Assembly (NCBI GenBank): GCA_002762785.1
Contig: PCXY01000004.1
Coordinates: 186,001 to 250,000 of the forward strand
Length of the DNA: 64,000 nt
Source of the DNA: Candidatus Woesearchaeota archaeon CG10_big_fil_rev_8_21_14_0_10_45_16
GTDB lineage: Archaea; Nanobdellota; Nanobdellia; Woesearchaeales; GW2011-AR9
Direction: 5' to 3'
A program made the position numbers and the translations under genes. Positions 53,467 to 62,714 of the stretch are shown one piece after another. The notes under the pieces were generated by a model, which had not been told where the DNA came from, made no database searches, and worked only from the letters and a program-made list of their open reading frames with translations. Every line of letters begins with the position of its first letter. Within the stretch, counting starts at the first letter, position 1.

Positions 53467-55314
53467 ATGGCTAAGAAAAAACCATCCAAAAAATCTGTTT
53501 CTGCGAAAAGTATCACGCCGGCTGAATCACAGCCGTCAACTCCCAAACTGCCGCCCGAGCTGGAAAAGAAGCTGCAGGGTTTAAAGACAAAATTAGACGA
53601 TTTTAAAGCAAAATTGTTAGAAAAATTTGGCGATTATATCATCGGCATCACTCTTCTTCCGCCTGAAAAACCAAAAGACGATAAAGAGAAACAAGATCCG
53701 GAAAAGATCAGCCTTCTGGTCGTAGTGGATGACACGACCTCACAGAAGATGACCAAAGATGAACTGTACCAGAAGTTCTCTTCGATCGTAAAAAAGACAG
53801 CTGAAGATGTGGATAAGAATATCGACCCGCAGAGTATCCTTCTTACTGACCTCTGGCAGAATTGTTATGACGGCAAGTTTGACCTCAACCGGTTGATCTC
53901 GCTGGGTGCGCCGATCCACGATACCGGGATGATGGCGGCCATCAAGATCGCTGAGATCCATAAGAGCATGGTCATCAAGAAGTTTGAGAAGTATATCATG
54001 AGCTATGTCCTGGCCGGTTCATTGACCCAGGGAAGAGCTACTCCTACTTCTGACATCGACGTCTGGATCGTCATCGATGACACTGATGTCAAGAAGATGA
54101 CCCGCACCGAACTGAAAGACAAGCTGCGGGCGATCATCATCGGCATGGGTGTGGAAGCCGGCGAGATAACTGGCATCAAGAACAAGCTTAACATCCAGGT
54201 TTACATATTGACTGACTTCTGGGATTCACTGAAAGAAGCCAATCCGATCATCTTTACTTTACTTAGGGACGGTGTGCCGTTCTATGATCGTGGGATTTTC
54301 ATGCCCTGGAAACAGCTGCTGCGGATGGGAAGGATAAAACCTTCTAGGGAAGCTATCGACCTGTTCATGAGCACCGGAGAACAGAGCATCAGCCGGGTAA
54401 AGCTGCGGTTGAAAGACATGGGCATGGAAGATACTTATTATGCCATCTTGACGCCGTCGCAGGCAGCGTTGATGTTGTATGGTCTGCCGCCGCCGACACC
54501 ACGTGAAACTCCTGAAGTCATGGAAGAGATCTTTGTCAAGAAAGAGAAGATGCTGGAAAAGGAATATGTGGAGATCCTTCGTAAGAATGTCGACCTGCGG
54601 AAGAAGATCGAACACGGAGAGAAGAAAGAGTTGTCCGGCACCGAACTTGATGAATACGTCAATAACGCTGAAAAATATCTGAAACGTATCAGGGAACTGT
54701 TCACCTCGATCGAAGAGATGCATAATGAGAAATCGATCCTCTATCTCTATGATGAGATCATGACCATCATCCGCGACGTGCTGAAGATGGAAGGCATCGA
54801 ACGGGCTCAGGATGAAGAATTGATTAAGTTATTTGAAGATGAGCTGATCTCTACTGGTAAGATTCCAGCCAGATTATTACGTGATTTAAACGAGATCGTC
54901 GAAGCCAAGAGCAGACATGACCAGAAGAAGCTCAGCAAGGCTGACATCGAGAAAGCTCGGAAAGGCAGCTCCGGTCTGATCAAGTTCATGATCGAATACT
55001 TACAGCGGAAACGCGGCAAAGAGCTGGAGCGGGCCAAGATTCGGGTCAAGCACGGCGAGAAATACGGCGAAGTTGTCTTATTGGACAAAGTTGCTTTTGT
55101 CATCCATGATATCGATGCCAAGGATCAGCGTATCGAGAAAGGCAAGATCAATGCTGACGGCAGCTTAGGCTCTTTGACGGAAAGCAGCATCGAGGATTAC
55201 GAGAAGGAATTGGCCAAAGCCCAGTTCCCGCCGCGTGTCTTCATCAAGGATGCTATCTTTGAGGACCTAAAGAACATCTTCGGCCGGGATGTCGAAGTGC
55301 TGCTGCATTACTGA
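53467..55314 (+). CDS. Nucleotidyltransferase-HEPN-like protein with duplicated NTase module
   Basis: The 615-residue protein has a Lys/Ser/Pro-rich tail (1-30), a first NTase-like module lacking catalytic residues (about 41-165) and a second module with an intact polymerase-beta-type site GSLTQGRATPTSDIDVWI (Gly184-Ser185, Asp196, Asp198). A HEPN-like helical segment (about 298-350) and further charged helical regions complete it. The two modules are clearly duplicates (VVVDDTTSQKMTKDEL and IVIDDTDVKKMTRTEL; ILLTDLW and ILTDFW). MNT-HEPN pairs usually form toxin-antitoxin systems as two genes; here all parts are in one large chain. Confidence 0.78.
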   Translation: MAKKKPSKKSVSAKSITPAESQPSTPKLPPELEKKLQGLKTKLDDFKAKLLEKFGDYIIGITLLPPEKPKDDKEKQDPEKISLLVVVDDTTSQKMTKDELYQKFSSIVKKTAEDVDKNIDPQSILLTDLWQNCYDGKFDLNRLISLGAPIHDTGMMAAIKIAEIHKSMVIKKFEKYIMSYVLAGSLTQGRATPTSDIDVWIVIDDTDVKKMTRTELKDKLRAIIIGMGVEAGEITGIKNKLNIQVYILTDFWDSLKEANPIIFTLLRDGVPFYDRGIFMPWKQLLRMGRIKPSREAIDLFMSTGEQSISRVKLRLKDMGMEDTYYAILTPSQAALMLYGLPPPTPRETPEVMEEIFVKKEKMLEKEYVEILRKNVDLRKKIEHGEKKELSGTELDEYVNNAEKYLKRIRELFTSIEEMHNEKSILYLYDEIMTIIRDVLKMEGIERAQDEELIKLFEDELISTGKIPARLLRDLNEIVEAKSRHDQKKLSKADIEKARKGSSGLIKFMIEYLQRKRGKELERAKIRVKHGEKYGEVVLLDKVAFVIHDIDAKDQRIEKGKINADGSLGSLTESSIEDYEKELAKAQFPPRVFIKDAIFEDLKNIFGRDVEVLLHY

Positions 55315-55379
55315 TTTTTATTTTAATCTTTTTATTTATAAAAACTTTTTTAAATGTGGCCATTTTTTCCCACAACCAC

Positions 55380-55967
55380 ATGGCAGCCATAAAGATACTT
55401 CTCGAAGGATATGCGAAGATGCAGGAGAACGGCTGGATAGCCAATTCAACCTGCTGCCTGATAACTTCCGGCAATAAGAAGATCATCACTGATCCAGGTT
55501 GTAATCGGGAAAAACTGCTGGCAGCATTGCAGAAGGAAAATCTCACGACTAAAGACATCGATTACGTTTTCATGTCGCATTGCCATCCCGACCATATCTT
55601 ACTTTCAGGCATCTTTGAAAAGGCGAAGTTCATCACCTATGACGGCAATCTGCAATATGATGGCGATCGCCTCAGCGGATTTGATAAGCGTCAGTTAGGT
55701 GATGAGATCGAGATCATGGAAACGCCGGGACATGTTTTGGAACACCTTTCTTTGATAGTAGATACAGAGGAAGGCAAAGTGGCTATCGCCGGAGACGTTA
55801 TCTGGTGGCTGGCAGATGAGCCTCAGGTATTCGATCTGCATCAGAAAGACCATTCCCAGGCTAAGGGCATGGATATGGCTGTTCTGGTAGAAAGCCGAAA
55901 GAAGCTGATCGAAGCGGCTGATTTTATCATTCCAGGTCATGGGAAAAGGTTTAAAGTGAAGAAATGA
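55380..55967 (+). CDS. MBL-fold metallohydrolase
   Basis: Zinc-binding motifs HCHPDH, the ETPGHVLEHLSL His, AGDVIWW and the C-terminal IPGHGKRF are present, as in the RNase Z/glyoxalase II-like branch. ATG 55380 (MAAIKILLEGYAKM) fits a TATA-like TTTTTTAAAT about 28 bases upstream; an ATG at 55356 would add eight residues. A similar enzyme type occurs at 62715. Substrate unknown. Confidence 0.85.
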   Translation: MAAIKILLEGYAKMQENGWIANSTCCLITSGNKKIITDPGCNREKLLAALQKENLTTKDIDYVFMSHCHPDHILLSGIFEKAKFITYDGNLQYDGDRLSGFDKRQLGDEIEIMETPGHVLEHLSLIVDTEEGKVAIAGDVIWWLADEPQVFDLHQKDHSQAKGMDMAVLVESRKKLIEAADFIIPGHGKRFKVKK

Positions 55968-56143
55968 TCTTTTTTCTTTAAGATGGGCTAAAATTGCCTT
56001 TAAATCTTTTTTTAACGGAAAATAAAGTTTTGTAAAGTGAGTAAAGAAAAAATAACTCTTCTTTGAAAGTATCCTGAAAAGTTTCTTTATAAAGTAATTC
56101 TTCCCTTCAAATTGCAGAAAAACACAGATGCGAGGTGCATACC

Positions 56144-57223
56144 ATGAAAATGATGCAGAAATTGTTTGCGGTGATGATCTTGGCTTTGTTCATAGTCAGT
56201 ATCATGCCGGCAGCGTTGGCTGAAGAAGGATCAGATGATGAAATTAGGTCTGAGACCAGAGTAAGAGTTGGTGACGTAGAAGTACGTGAAGAGACAAGGA
56301 TCAAGGATGGTGAAATCCGTGAAAAGGTTCGCGAGAAAGTGAAAGATGTCCGCGAAGATATTCAGGAGACTAGAGAAAAGATCCGAGAAGTCCGTGAAGA
56401 ACATCGTGAAGATAAAGACCGATTATTACAGTTGCGAAGCAGGGTTAAAGACTGTGGAACAGATAGAGAAGAATGCCGTAAGAGCAAGATTGATCTGCGG
56501 TTGGGCGTGCGGTTACATCTGGTGAGATCTATCGAAGTGATGGAAAAGTCACTGGAAAATCTACAGGCAAGGATCGAAAATTCTGACTTAAGTGATTCTG
56601 AAAAAGAAGGTGCACTGGCTAAGATTGCCGAACTACAAGAAAAATTAGCTTCTCAAAAAGCAGAACTGGAGGCGTTGGCAGGGCAGGAGGATGTTGATCC
56701 AGCTGTATTGCGGGAAAAGATCAAAGAATTGAAAGATACCTGGAAAGAGATCCAGAAGGAACAGCGGAAGCTGGTCGCTAGACTGGTGCATTCTAAGTTA
56801 GGCGATCTTGACGACAAGCATCATGGTCTGCTGAGAAGCATGGATGCGCGTATCGACAGCCTGGAAAAGCAAGGTGTGGACGTGTCTGAACTTGTAGCGA
56901 TTATGGCCCGCTTTGAAGCTCACGTAGCTGAAGTAGATGCTCAGTATGCTGCGGCTAAAGAAGCCTGGCAGGCTGCTGAAGACAAAGATGAAGCCTTAGA
57001 CGCCTGGAAAGCAGCTCAACTGGAACTGAGAGCATCCATGAAAGAGTCCCAAAGCATCCTTAGAGAGTTCGTAGCCAAGTTTACTGAACTCAAGAAGAGC
57101 GTTGGGGATGATGCAGAAGACTCTGAAACAGAAGTTGAAGTCGAAGTTGAGGCAGAAGCTGAAGTTGAAGCGGAAACTGAAACCAACGACGTTGCTGATG
57201 ACAGCACTACTGAGGAAGAATAA
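56144..57223 (+). CDS. Secreted coiled-coil protein with acidic tail
   Basis: ATG 56144 follows a Shine-Dalgarno GAGGTG. The signal peptide ends ALA (about residue 26). The mature protein is nearly all charged alpha helix: an Arg/Glu repeat region (35-95, EVREETRIKDGEIREKVREK in the sequence), a Cys pair (CGTDREEC), then coiled coil to about 320 and an acidic low-complexity tail (EVEVEVEAEAEVEAETET). It looks like a surface or pseudoperiplasmic structural protein. A hairpin terminator follows. Confidence 0.75.
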   Translation: MKMMQKLFAVMILALFIVSIMPAALAEEGSDDEIRSETRVRVGDVEVREETRIKDGEIREKVREKVKDVREDIQETREKIREVREEHREDKDRLLQLRSRVKDCGTDREECRKSKIDLRLGVRLHLVRSIEVMEKSLENLQARIENSDLSDSEKEGALAKIAELQEKLASQKAELEALAGQEDVDPAVLREKIKELKDTWKEIQKEQRKLVARLVHSKLGDLDDKHHGLLRSMDARIDSLEKQGVDVSELVAIMARFEAHVAEVDAQYAAAKEAWQAAEDKDEALDAWKAAQLELRASMKESQSILREFVAKFTELKKSVGDDAEDSETEVEVEVEAEAEVEAETETNDVADDSTTEEE

Positions 57224-57250
57224 AGAAGTTTTTTATAACTTCTTTTCTTC
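57223..57250 (+). terminator. Hairpin terminator after the coiled-coil gene
   Basis: AAGAAGTT (57223-57230) pairs with AACTTCTT (57237-57244) around TTTTAT and is followed by TTCTTC. It lies between the coiled-coil gene and the next gene's Shine-Dalgarno. Confidence 0.6.
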
Positions 57251-57272
57251 TTTACCATAGGAGGTATTGCTG

Positions 57273-57479
57273 ATGAAAACATTGGTTTCGGTCTTGATGC
57301 TGATCTTGGTCTTGTTGGTAGCTTGTCAACGGTCTGTTCCGCAGGCAGATGATACGCCTGTCGTTGATAGTGTTGATGACAGCGATCTCGGCGACGGTCT
57401 GGATGATCTGAACGACCTGGATGAGATCGACGATCTTGACGTCTCATTGGACGAGCTTGATGACCTTGAGTTAGAATAG
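57273..57479 (+). CDS. Small acidic lipoprotein
   Basis: ATG 57273 follows a textbook AGGAGGT by 7 bases. The signal peptide ends in lipobox LLVAC. The mature part of about 48 residues is an Asp/Leu repeat (DDLNDLDEIDDLDVSLDELD), possibly binding calcium or other cations. It sits just after the secreted coiled-coil protein, which also has an acidic tail, so they may function together. A long T tract follows. Confidence 0.7.
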   Translation: MKTLVSVLMLILVLLVACQRSVPQADDTPVVDSVDDSDLGDGLDDLNDLDEIDDLDVSLDELDDLELE

Positions 57480-57569
57480 GTATTTTCTTTTTTTCTTTTT
57501 TTTTTCTTAACTAATATGTAACATTTTCTTATTCATGAAACCTGAACACTATACTTTTCCTCAAAGAAA

Positions 57570-57848
57570 GATTAGGGGCACGCCCGCAGTCGAATCGACT
57601 AAGCCCCAACAGTTGAACCCTTCTAGCTTCTCGAACCTGCAACCCTCTGAACACCAACTGACCATGCTTAGTGCTGCTCCCGTCAGGGTCTGACACGGTT
57701 CGCATGGCAGCGGTCCCAAAGGACAGGCTGTCAGCAAAGACAAGAAGGACCATTGAAACAAAGGCAACCCTTCCTTGGGCTTCGGCTCCGTGTAAAGTCC
57801 GTTCACGGTTACAGCGCAGGACTAGCGCGCCAGCCTAGCTCTCCCTCA
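57570..57848 (-). ncRNA. Signal recognition particle RNA (7S)
   Basis: On the minus strand the conserved SRP54-binding helix 8 is clear at about 57671-57698 (GTGTCAGAC ... GACGGGAGCAGCAC). The 5' domain shows CTGTAACCG and CCGAAGCCC, typical of archaeal 7S RNA. A TATA-like CTTTTAAAAACAG (about 57871-57879) lies 25-30 bases upstream, inside the response-regulator gene. Ends are approximate; a T-rich stretch follows near 57560. Short open frames across this region are not genes. Its receptor FtsY is at 14146. Confidence 0.88.
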
Positions 57849-57859
57849 ACAGCTTGTAA

Positions 57860-58318
57860 TCAGAGGCTGTTTTTAAAAGTTTGTGTCTTTTGCTTCGGAG
57901 AAGCTTTCTTCTTGACCGCGGAAGATTTTTTTGGCGCTGTTTTAGGAATCTTCTCACCCAGCACACGAGCCAGCTCGTTACGGACGGTCTTGAGGAACAA
58001 TGGTTTGAGAAGGAAGCCATCAGCTCCTAATCTCCTATAATCAGCTATCACATCATCTTTGACTCTTACAGCGGTTATCATTATTATCTTGATCCTGTTT
58101 TTTTTCTTGTCCGATCTGATCTCCCCCAGCACTTCAGTGCCGTCTTTCTTTGGCAGCAAAATGTCCAGCAGGATCGCATCGATGCCATTCTTGCTGACGA
58201 TCTCCAAGGCTTGTTCTCCATCCTCAGCTTCAAGGACGTTGTATCCCGATCTCTTAAGAGCGTCGCTTAACATATGTCTTGTGTCCCGGCGGTCTTCTAC
58301 AATCAAAACGGTCTTCAT
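57860..58318 (-). CDS. Response regulator, receiver domain with basic tail
   Basis: The CheY-like receiver (1-120) has the acidic pair Glu8-Asp9, phospho-acceptor Asp52 (LLDILLPKKDG), Thr82 and Lys105 (LLKP). A Lys/Pro-rich tail (122-152) replaces an output domain, so signalling is by protein contact. Its start overlaps the kinase stop (ATGA), with GAGAGGTG as Shine-Dalgarno, so the pair is co-translated. Confidence 0.93.
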   Translation of the reverse strand: MKTVLIVEDRRDTRHMLSDALKRSGYNVLEAEDGEQALEIVSKNGIDAILLDILLPKKDGTEVLGEIRSDKKKNRIKIIMITAVRVKDDVIADYRRLGADGFLLKPLFLKTVRNELARVLGEKIPKTAPKKSSAVKKKASPKQKTQTFKNSL

Positions 58319-59886
58319 TTTTTTACACCTCTCTTCTTTGGTAATGTGAACGTGAACGTTGATCCGGAACCTTCTTTGCTTTCTACAGAGATGGTCCCAC
58401 CTTGCAATTCAATAAGCCTTTTGGTGATGACCAGACCTAGCCCCGTTCCTATACCGGGACTCCTGATGGCTTGTTGAGCCCTTTCGAACTGGTTGAACAG
58501 TTTCTTGATATCTTTCTTAGGGATTCCCATACCTTGATCCTTGATCTCGATCGAAACTTCCTCGGCTCGATCCGTGATGGTGATGGTGATCGTGTTTTTC
58601 TTGCCCTTTTTACCGTACAGTATAGAGTTCTTGATAAGGTTTGTGAATATCTCTCTGATCCTCTGCTTGTCGCAGTGAATTCTGGCTTCTTTCTTGCAGA
58701 CTACAGCAATCTGAGCATTGTGTCCTCTGGCCAACTGATCCAGATCTTCTCTTACATCGTTGGCAACATTGCAAAGATTCTCGGAGGAAATATTTAGCTT
58801 TATCTTGTTCAATTCAAGACGGGTCAGGTTCAGAAAATCCTCCACCAGTTTCAAAAGATTGGAAGCGTTGCGGTAACAGATGGCTAACTTTTCCCTTTGC
58901 TGTTTGCTCACTTTTCCATATTCGCCGTTGTAGATCATCTCCAGGTAGCCCATGATCGGCGCCAGTGGGGTCTTGAGCTCGTGAGATAACTGCGAAAATA
59001 GAATGTCTTTCTGCTTGTCGATGCTCTTGAGTTCTACGACGTTCTTTTCGAGCTGAGCCTCATAGCGTTCAGTCCTTGTGATCAGCTCTTCAAATTGTTC
59101 AGTAAGAGTACTGATCTCGTCGTCGCTTTTCTTGAACTCCTGCTTTGGACCTTTTCTGGCGGCTCTTACTTCTCTGACCCTTGTCGTCAAGGATTCTATT
59201 CTTCCTACTATCTGGCTGACGATGAGGATAGAAACAAGGATTATAGTGATGACGGAGATAATGGTAATCAGGTAAGATAATAGAACGATCTGCTTCTCTT
59301 TTTTGATGACCGCTGCCTCTAATTCTTCTATCTCCTGTTTCTCCTCTTCTACAAGCTGCGTCGCTTTTTCAAAGATGGTCTCATGAAGCGGGGTGAGCTC
59401 TCTATTTATCTCCTGGATAAGCTTAATGTTGAACTGTTCTTCATTGTTGACGGCATTTTTTATCTCGGCTATGATCTCTTCACTGACCGGGTTTGCTGTG
59501 TCGATCGCTATGGTCAGGCTGTTTAGGTTCCTGGTGGTAGAGTCAAAGTAAGGATCTGACTGCTGGCCTGAACTGATCGCCTGCAAATCGTCTACTCTGT
59601 CCAGCCGCTGCTTCTTTAGTTCTGCCACGTGGACAGTTTCCTCAAGAACAGCTTCCTCATCACCAGCAGCCAGAAAAAGGATCGCCTGATCTATTGAGAG
59701 AGCAATCTGAGAGCTGAGCAGGCGGATATCGTAAACAGCGTCTATCTCTTCCAACGAAGGGCGGATATTGTTTTCTCTGATACTGGCCACTTCTCCCGCA
59801 ATCTGTGTCTGGAAGAATATTTGGATCAGACCGGCGATCACTAGCGGAATGATAATCAACAGTGATAACTTAAATCGAATCCTCAT
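58315..59886 (-). CDS. Membrane sensor histidine kinase
   Basis: In order: membrane helix (about 8-26), extracytoplasmic four-helix-bundle sensor (30-195), second membrane helix (about 200-226), HAMP linker (227-280), HisKA with phospho-His302 (SHELKTPLAP) and the ATPase domain (NLIKNSILYG, DQGMGIP, GTGLGL). All boxes are intact in 523 residues. It is transcribed divergently from the substrate-binding protein operon, which may provide its ligand. Confidence 0.94.
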   Translation of the reverse strand: MRIRFKLSLLIIIPLVIAGLIQIFFQTQIAGEVASIRENNIRPSLEEIDAVYDIRLLSSQIALSIDQAILFLAAGDEEAVLEETVHVAELKKQRLDRVDDLQAISSGQQSDPYFDSTTRNLNSLTIAIDTANPVSEEIIAEIKNAVNNEEQFNIKLIQEINRELTPLHETIFEKATQLVEEEKQEIEELEAAVIKKEKQIVLLSYLITIISVITIILVSILIVSQIVGRIESLTTRVREVRAARKGPKQEFKKSDDEISTLTEQFEELITRTERYEAQLEKNVVELKSIDKQKDILFSQLSHELKTPLAPIMGYLEMIYNGEYGKVSKQQREKLAICYRNASNLLKLVEDFLNLTRLELNKIKLNISSENLCNVANDVREDLDQLARGHNAQIAVVCKKEARIHCDKQRIREIFTNLIKNSILYGKKGKKNTITITITDRAEEVSIEIKDQGMGIPKKDIKKLFNQFERAQQAIRSPGIGTGLGLVITKRLIELQGGTISVESKEGSGSTFTFTLPKKRGVKK

Positions 59887-59967
59887 CTGTCCACCTTTTT
59901 TGACATTTATCTGTGAAGTTATATTTATATATTCTTCTATTTTACTTTCTGCTGATAGGGATTGGTG

Positions 59968-60945
59968 ATGAGATACAAAAACGTAGTGTTCTGGGTTCTT
60001 TTTCTATTACTAGTCTCAATGTTCAGCGGTTGTTCTGAAGTGGAAAAAGATAATTTTGTCATCGGCATCTCGCCTTGGAGTTCGTCTCCAGATAATCAGC
60101 AGAACATCCAAGGGTTCAAGAAAGCGCTTGCAGACCAAGGCTTCATGGAAAATATTGATCTATATTATATTGAACAAAATGCTCAAGCAGATATCGAAAG
60201 ACAGCTTGACATCGCTGAAAATTTTCAGGAGCAAGAGGTTGATTTGATATATTCTCTCAGCACACAAGGAACGTTGATCATGAAAGCGATCCTCAAAGAC
60301 ACCCCCCTAGTCTTTTCCTCGGTCCCTTTTCCAGTGGAGACATCTCTCATCGGATCATTGGAACAGTCAGGCAACAATCTTGTGGGAACTCGTAATTATG
60401 TTCCTGCCGTCCGTCAGTTCCGTCATTTTTTGAAAATTCTTCCCGAGATGCGGTCTCTGGCTTTTGTCTCTAGGGTCGGCAGCGTAAGTTCGTTCTTTCA
60501 GAAAGAAGAATTCAAGCTCTTTCTAGAAGATAAAAACATTGATCTGATCGCTGTTGAGGCGGTGGATACCGTCGATCTGAAAGAAGCTTTAGCCTCAGTG
60601 ATCGACAAGGTCGATGCTGTCTATACTCCCTGTGATGCGTTGATACAGGAAGGTGGAGATAAAATCGTCGTTGATCTTGCGACGCAGGCGGGGAAGCCAG
60701 TCTTTAGCTGTAGCCGGGAAGTTGTCGATAAAGGCGGTCTTTTGTCCGTTACAGCCGACCAGGAGAGCATCGGCTACCAGGCAGGTCTTCATGCCGCGAA
60801 GATCCTGAAAGGAGCAAGGCCGACCGACCTCCCAACCCGATCTTCAACGGAAGATGATGTGATCATCAATCAGGTGACAGCTAGAAAGTTAAACTTGGAA
60901 ATACCTGGCCTTTTGTTAGCAGCAACAGACGAGGTGATCGGATGA
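59968..60945 (+). CDS. ABC-type substrate-binding lipoprotein (COG2984 type)
   Basis: A lipoprotein signal (MFSGC lipobox) precedes a two-lobed periplasmic-binding fold of the PF04392 family: VIGISPWSSSPDNQQNIQGFKKAL, VDLIYSLSTQGTLIM, TPLVFSSVPFPVETSLI and the final ARKLNLEIP. Permease and ATPase genes do not follow, so it may be a sensor protein for the neighbouring kinase. ATG 59968 is preferred over TTG 59962. Overlaps the next gene by 4 bases. Confidence 0.87.
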   Translation: MRYKNVVFWVLFLLLVSMFSGCSEVEKDNFVIGISPWSSSPDNQQNIQGFKKALADQGFMENIDLYYIEQNAQADIERQLDIAENFQEQEVDLIYSLSTQGTLIMKAILKDTPLVFSSVPFPVETSLIGSLEQSGNNLVGTRNYVPAVRQFRHFLKILPEMRSLAFVSRVGSVSSFFQKEEFKLFLEDKNIDLIAVEAVDTVDLKEALASVIDKVDAVYTPCDALIQEGGDKIVVDLATQAGKPVFSCSREVVDKGGLLSVTADQESIGYQAGLHAAKILKGARPTDLPTRSSTEDDVIINQVTARKLNLEIPGLLLAATDEVIG

Positions 60946-61796
60946 AAACTGTTTCTATAGCGGCTTTGGTGGTCATTCTCTTCATTCCTCTATGGCTGTT
61001 GGTGGCTGTTCCTCAGTTCACTGGATTGCCAGAAGATTTTACCTACACTGCTGATGTTTTTTCATTGGACAATTTTTACAATACTGACCGGATGGTCTAT
61101 CTTGAACAGCAGATCTCTAAGACTGACTTTAGTTATGAAGTAGAAAAGAAAGAAGATGATGTCCTGATCATAAAAAATATCTTTGACGTCCGTACCTTAA
61201 CTGATCAGAAGATATTTTCTGTTGAGCGTCTCTATGGTATAGATCCAAAGACTGGCAAGCATGTTTCCGGGTATGGTGACAAGGATCGGGAGGGATATCT
61301 TTTCGCGCCAAAAAACCTGAAAGCGGGTGAGCCTTTCACTTATTGGCATATAAACTATGATGGGCCGGCGCAGATGGAATTTCAGGCGGTCGAGGTTCTT
61401 TATGGTCTTCCAGTCTATCGTTACACGGCTCAATATCATGCTGACCAAACTGAAAATCTGGATCATCTGCCTGGCGTTCCAGAAACCAGGGGCATAGATC
61501 TTGACATCAATCTTACGTTATGGCTAGAGCCGGTGACGGGTAGGATGATCAAATATGAGGACGATACGATCGCTTATTATTATGATCAAGCTACCAAGGA
61601 ACGGCTTTATCCCTGGAACCATTTCCACAACCGTTTCACGGGCCCTAGCGTCAAAGAACAGGTCGAGATCGCTGTGACGGAAAAGCAACGTCTGTTTATC
61701 TTCAAGACAGTCGTCCCTTTCTTGTTGATGATCGCTGCTCTCTCACTGCTGGTGTATGGTCTTGTGAGAACAAAACGCCGAAGCAGCATAGTTTAA
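60942..61796 (+). CDS. PorA/DUF3068-like membrane protein
   Basis: A membrane helix at each end (about 5-24 and 250-272) encloses an extracytoplasmic beta-rich domain of about 220 residues. The layout and segments such as GEPFTYWHINYDGPAQMEF and LEPVTGRMIKYED match the DUF3068 family, best known from actinobacteria as PorA-related. Function is unknown. Co-transcribed with the substrate-binding protein. Confidence 0.65.
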   Translation: MKTVSIAALVVILFIPLWLLVAVPQFTGLPEDFTYTADVFSLDNFYNTDRMVYLEQQISKTDFSYEVEKKEDDVLIIKNIFDVRTLTDQKIFSVERLYGIDPKTGKHVSGYGDKDREGYLFAPKNLKAGEPFTYWHINYDGPAQMEFQAVEVLYGLPVYRYTAQYHADQTENLDHLPGVPETRGIDLDINLTLWLEPVTGRMIKYEDDTIAYYYDQATKERLYPWNHFHNRFTGPSVKEQVEIAVTEKQRLFIFKTVVPFLLMIAALSLLVYGLVRTKRRSSIV

Positions 61797-61821
61797 ATAC
61801 TTTAAAATTTTCCTCTTTCTT

Positions 61822-62319
61822 ATGGCAAGGATTATACTTCTCACGACGCCTTCTAATGATTATCTTAGTACAGTCCGTTCTTTCATCAAGAAAAATCTGG
61901 GTTCAAAGCTGCTGATCTATGTGACGGTAAACCGGACTTATTCTGATCTCCAGGCAGCTTTTGGTAAAGAACTTAAGGCGAAGAATTCGTTCTTTATCGA
62001 CTGTGTCTCAAAGGTGAACGAAGTGACGAAAAAAGGAGAAGACAACTGTCTTTTCCTGGGCAGCCCCCGTGAGATCACCGGCCTCAGCCTGGCCATAACT
62101 AAGTCGGTTGATGCCTTTCCCGGTAAGAAAGTGCTGGTTATCGACTCGATCAGCACCCTTTCAGCTTACAACGGTGAAAATATAGTGGCCAGATTTTCAC
62201 ATTTCATGATCGGCAAGATGCGTCTTAAAGATGTTGATACGGTCTTGATAGTGATCGATTCCGGAGTGGCGAACAGTCTCCGCGGACTTTTGGAGTCATT
62301 TGTTGATGAGGTGATTTAA
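61822..62319 (+). CDS. RecA/KaiC-like protein without Walker A
   Basis: The 165-residue protein follows the RecA-fold core: an N-terminal strand with no P-loop (ARIILLTTPSNDYLSTV), then a Walker B-like strand VLVIDSISTLSAYNGE and VLIVIDSG. It is probably a non-ATPase signalling or scaffold relative of KaiC. A three-base gap to the next membrane protein suggests a pair. Confidence 0.65.
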   Translation: MARIILLTTPSNDYLSTVRSFIKKNLGSKLLIYVTVNRTYSDLQAAFGKELKAKNSFFIDCVSKVNEVTKKGEDNCLFLGSPREITGLSLAITKSVDAFPGKKVLVIDSISTLSAYNGENIVARFSHFMIGKMRLKDVDTVLIVIDSGVANSLRGLLESFVDEVI

Positions 62320-62321
62320 GA

Positions 62322-62678
62322 ATGGAAATTGAAACGATGGATATGATCATTACCAATGTTCTGGGTATTCTCCAGATCATCATCCTAGGAGTGACCGCAT
62401 ACTACTCCTATCGGATCTATAAGTTCAATAGGATGTCGAAGAGATGGCTGGTGTTTCCTGTTGGTATTATCCTCTTTGCCTGTCGGCGCCTGTTGATCTT
62501 GATAAAAGTTAATTATTTTGAAGGTTTATTGTTAGAATTTACCTTGCTGGATAGGGTAGTGGTGCCTTTCTTTGTCGCTCTCCTCATGCTGATTGGTATC
62601 CATGCCATGCTGAAGCGGTTTGAGTACTTCGAATTTCTGGAGAAGACGATTGATGGCAAGGTGAAGAAAAAGAAATGA
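62322..62678 (+). CDS. Small integral membrane protein, three helices
   Basis: This 118-residue membrane protein has helices at about 10-30, 40-60 and 75-98, with a charged cytoplasmic C-terminus (EYFEFLEKTIDGKVKKKK). It follows the KaiC-like gene and closes the operon begun at 59968. Probably a membrane partner; no family recognised. Confidence 0.65.
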   Translation: MEIETMDMIITNVLGILQIIILGVTAYYSYRIYKFNRMSKRWLVFPVGIILFACRRLLILIKVNYFEGLLLEFTLLDRVVVPFFVALLMLIGIHAMLKRFEYFEFLEKTIDGKVKKKK

Positions 62679-62714
62679 TACCTTTTTAATATTCTTCTTT
62701 TTTTTGTTATCCTC

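Noticed and set aside
57529-58040. Several open frames of 60-95 codons on both strands
   Set aside because: They lie across the SRP RNA gene and its promoter, have no domain features, and their translations reflect RNA structure rather than protein.
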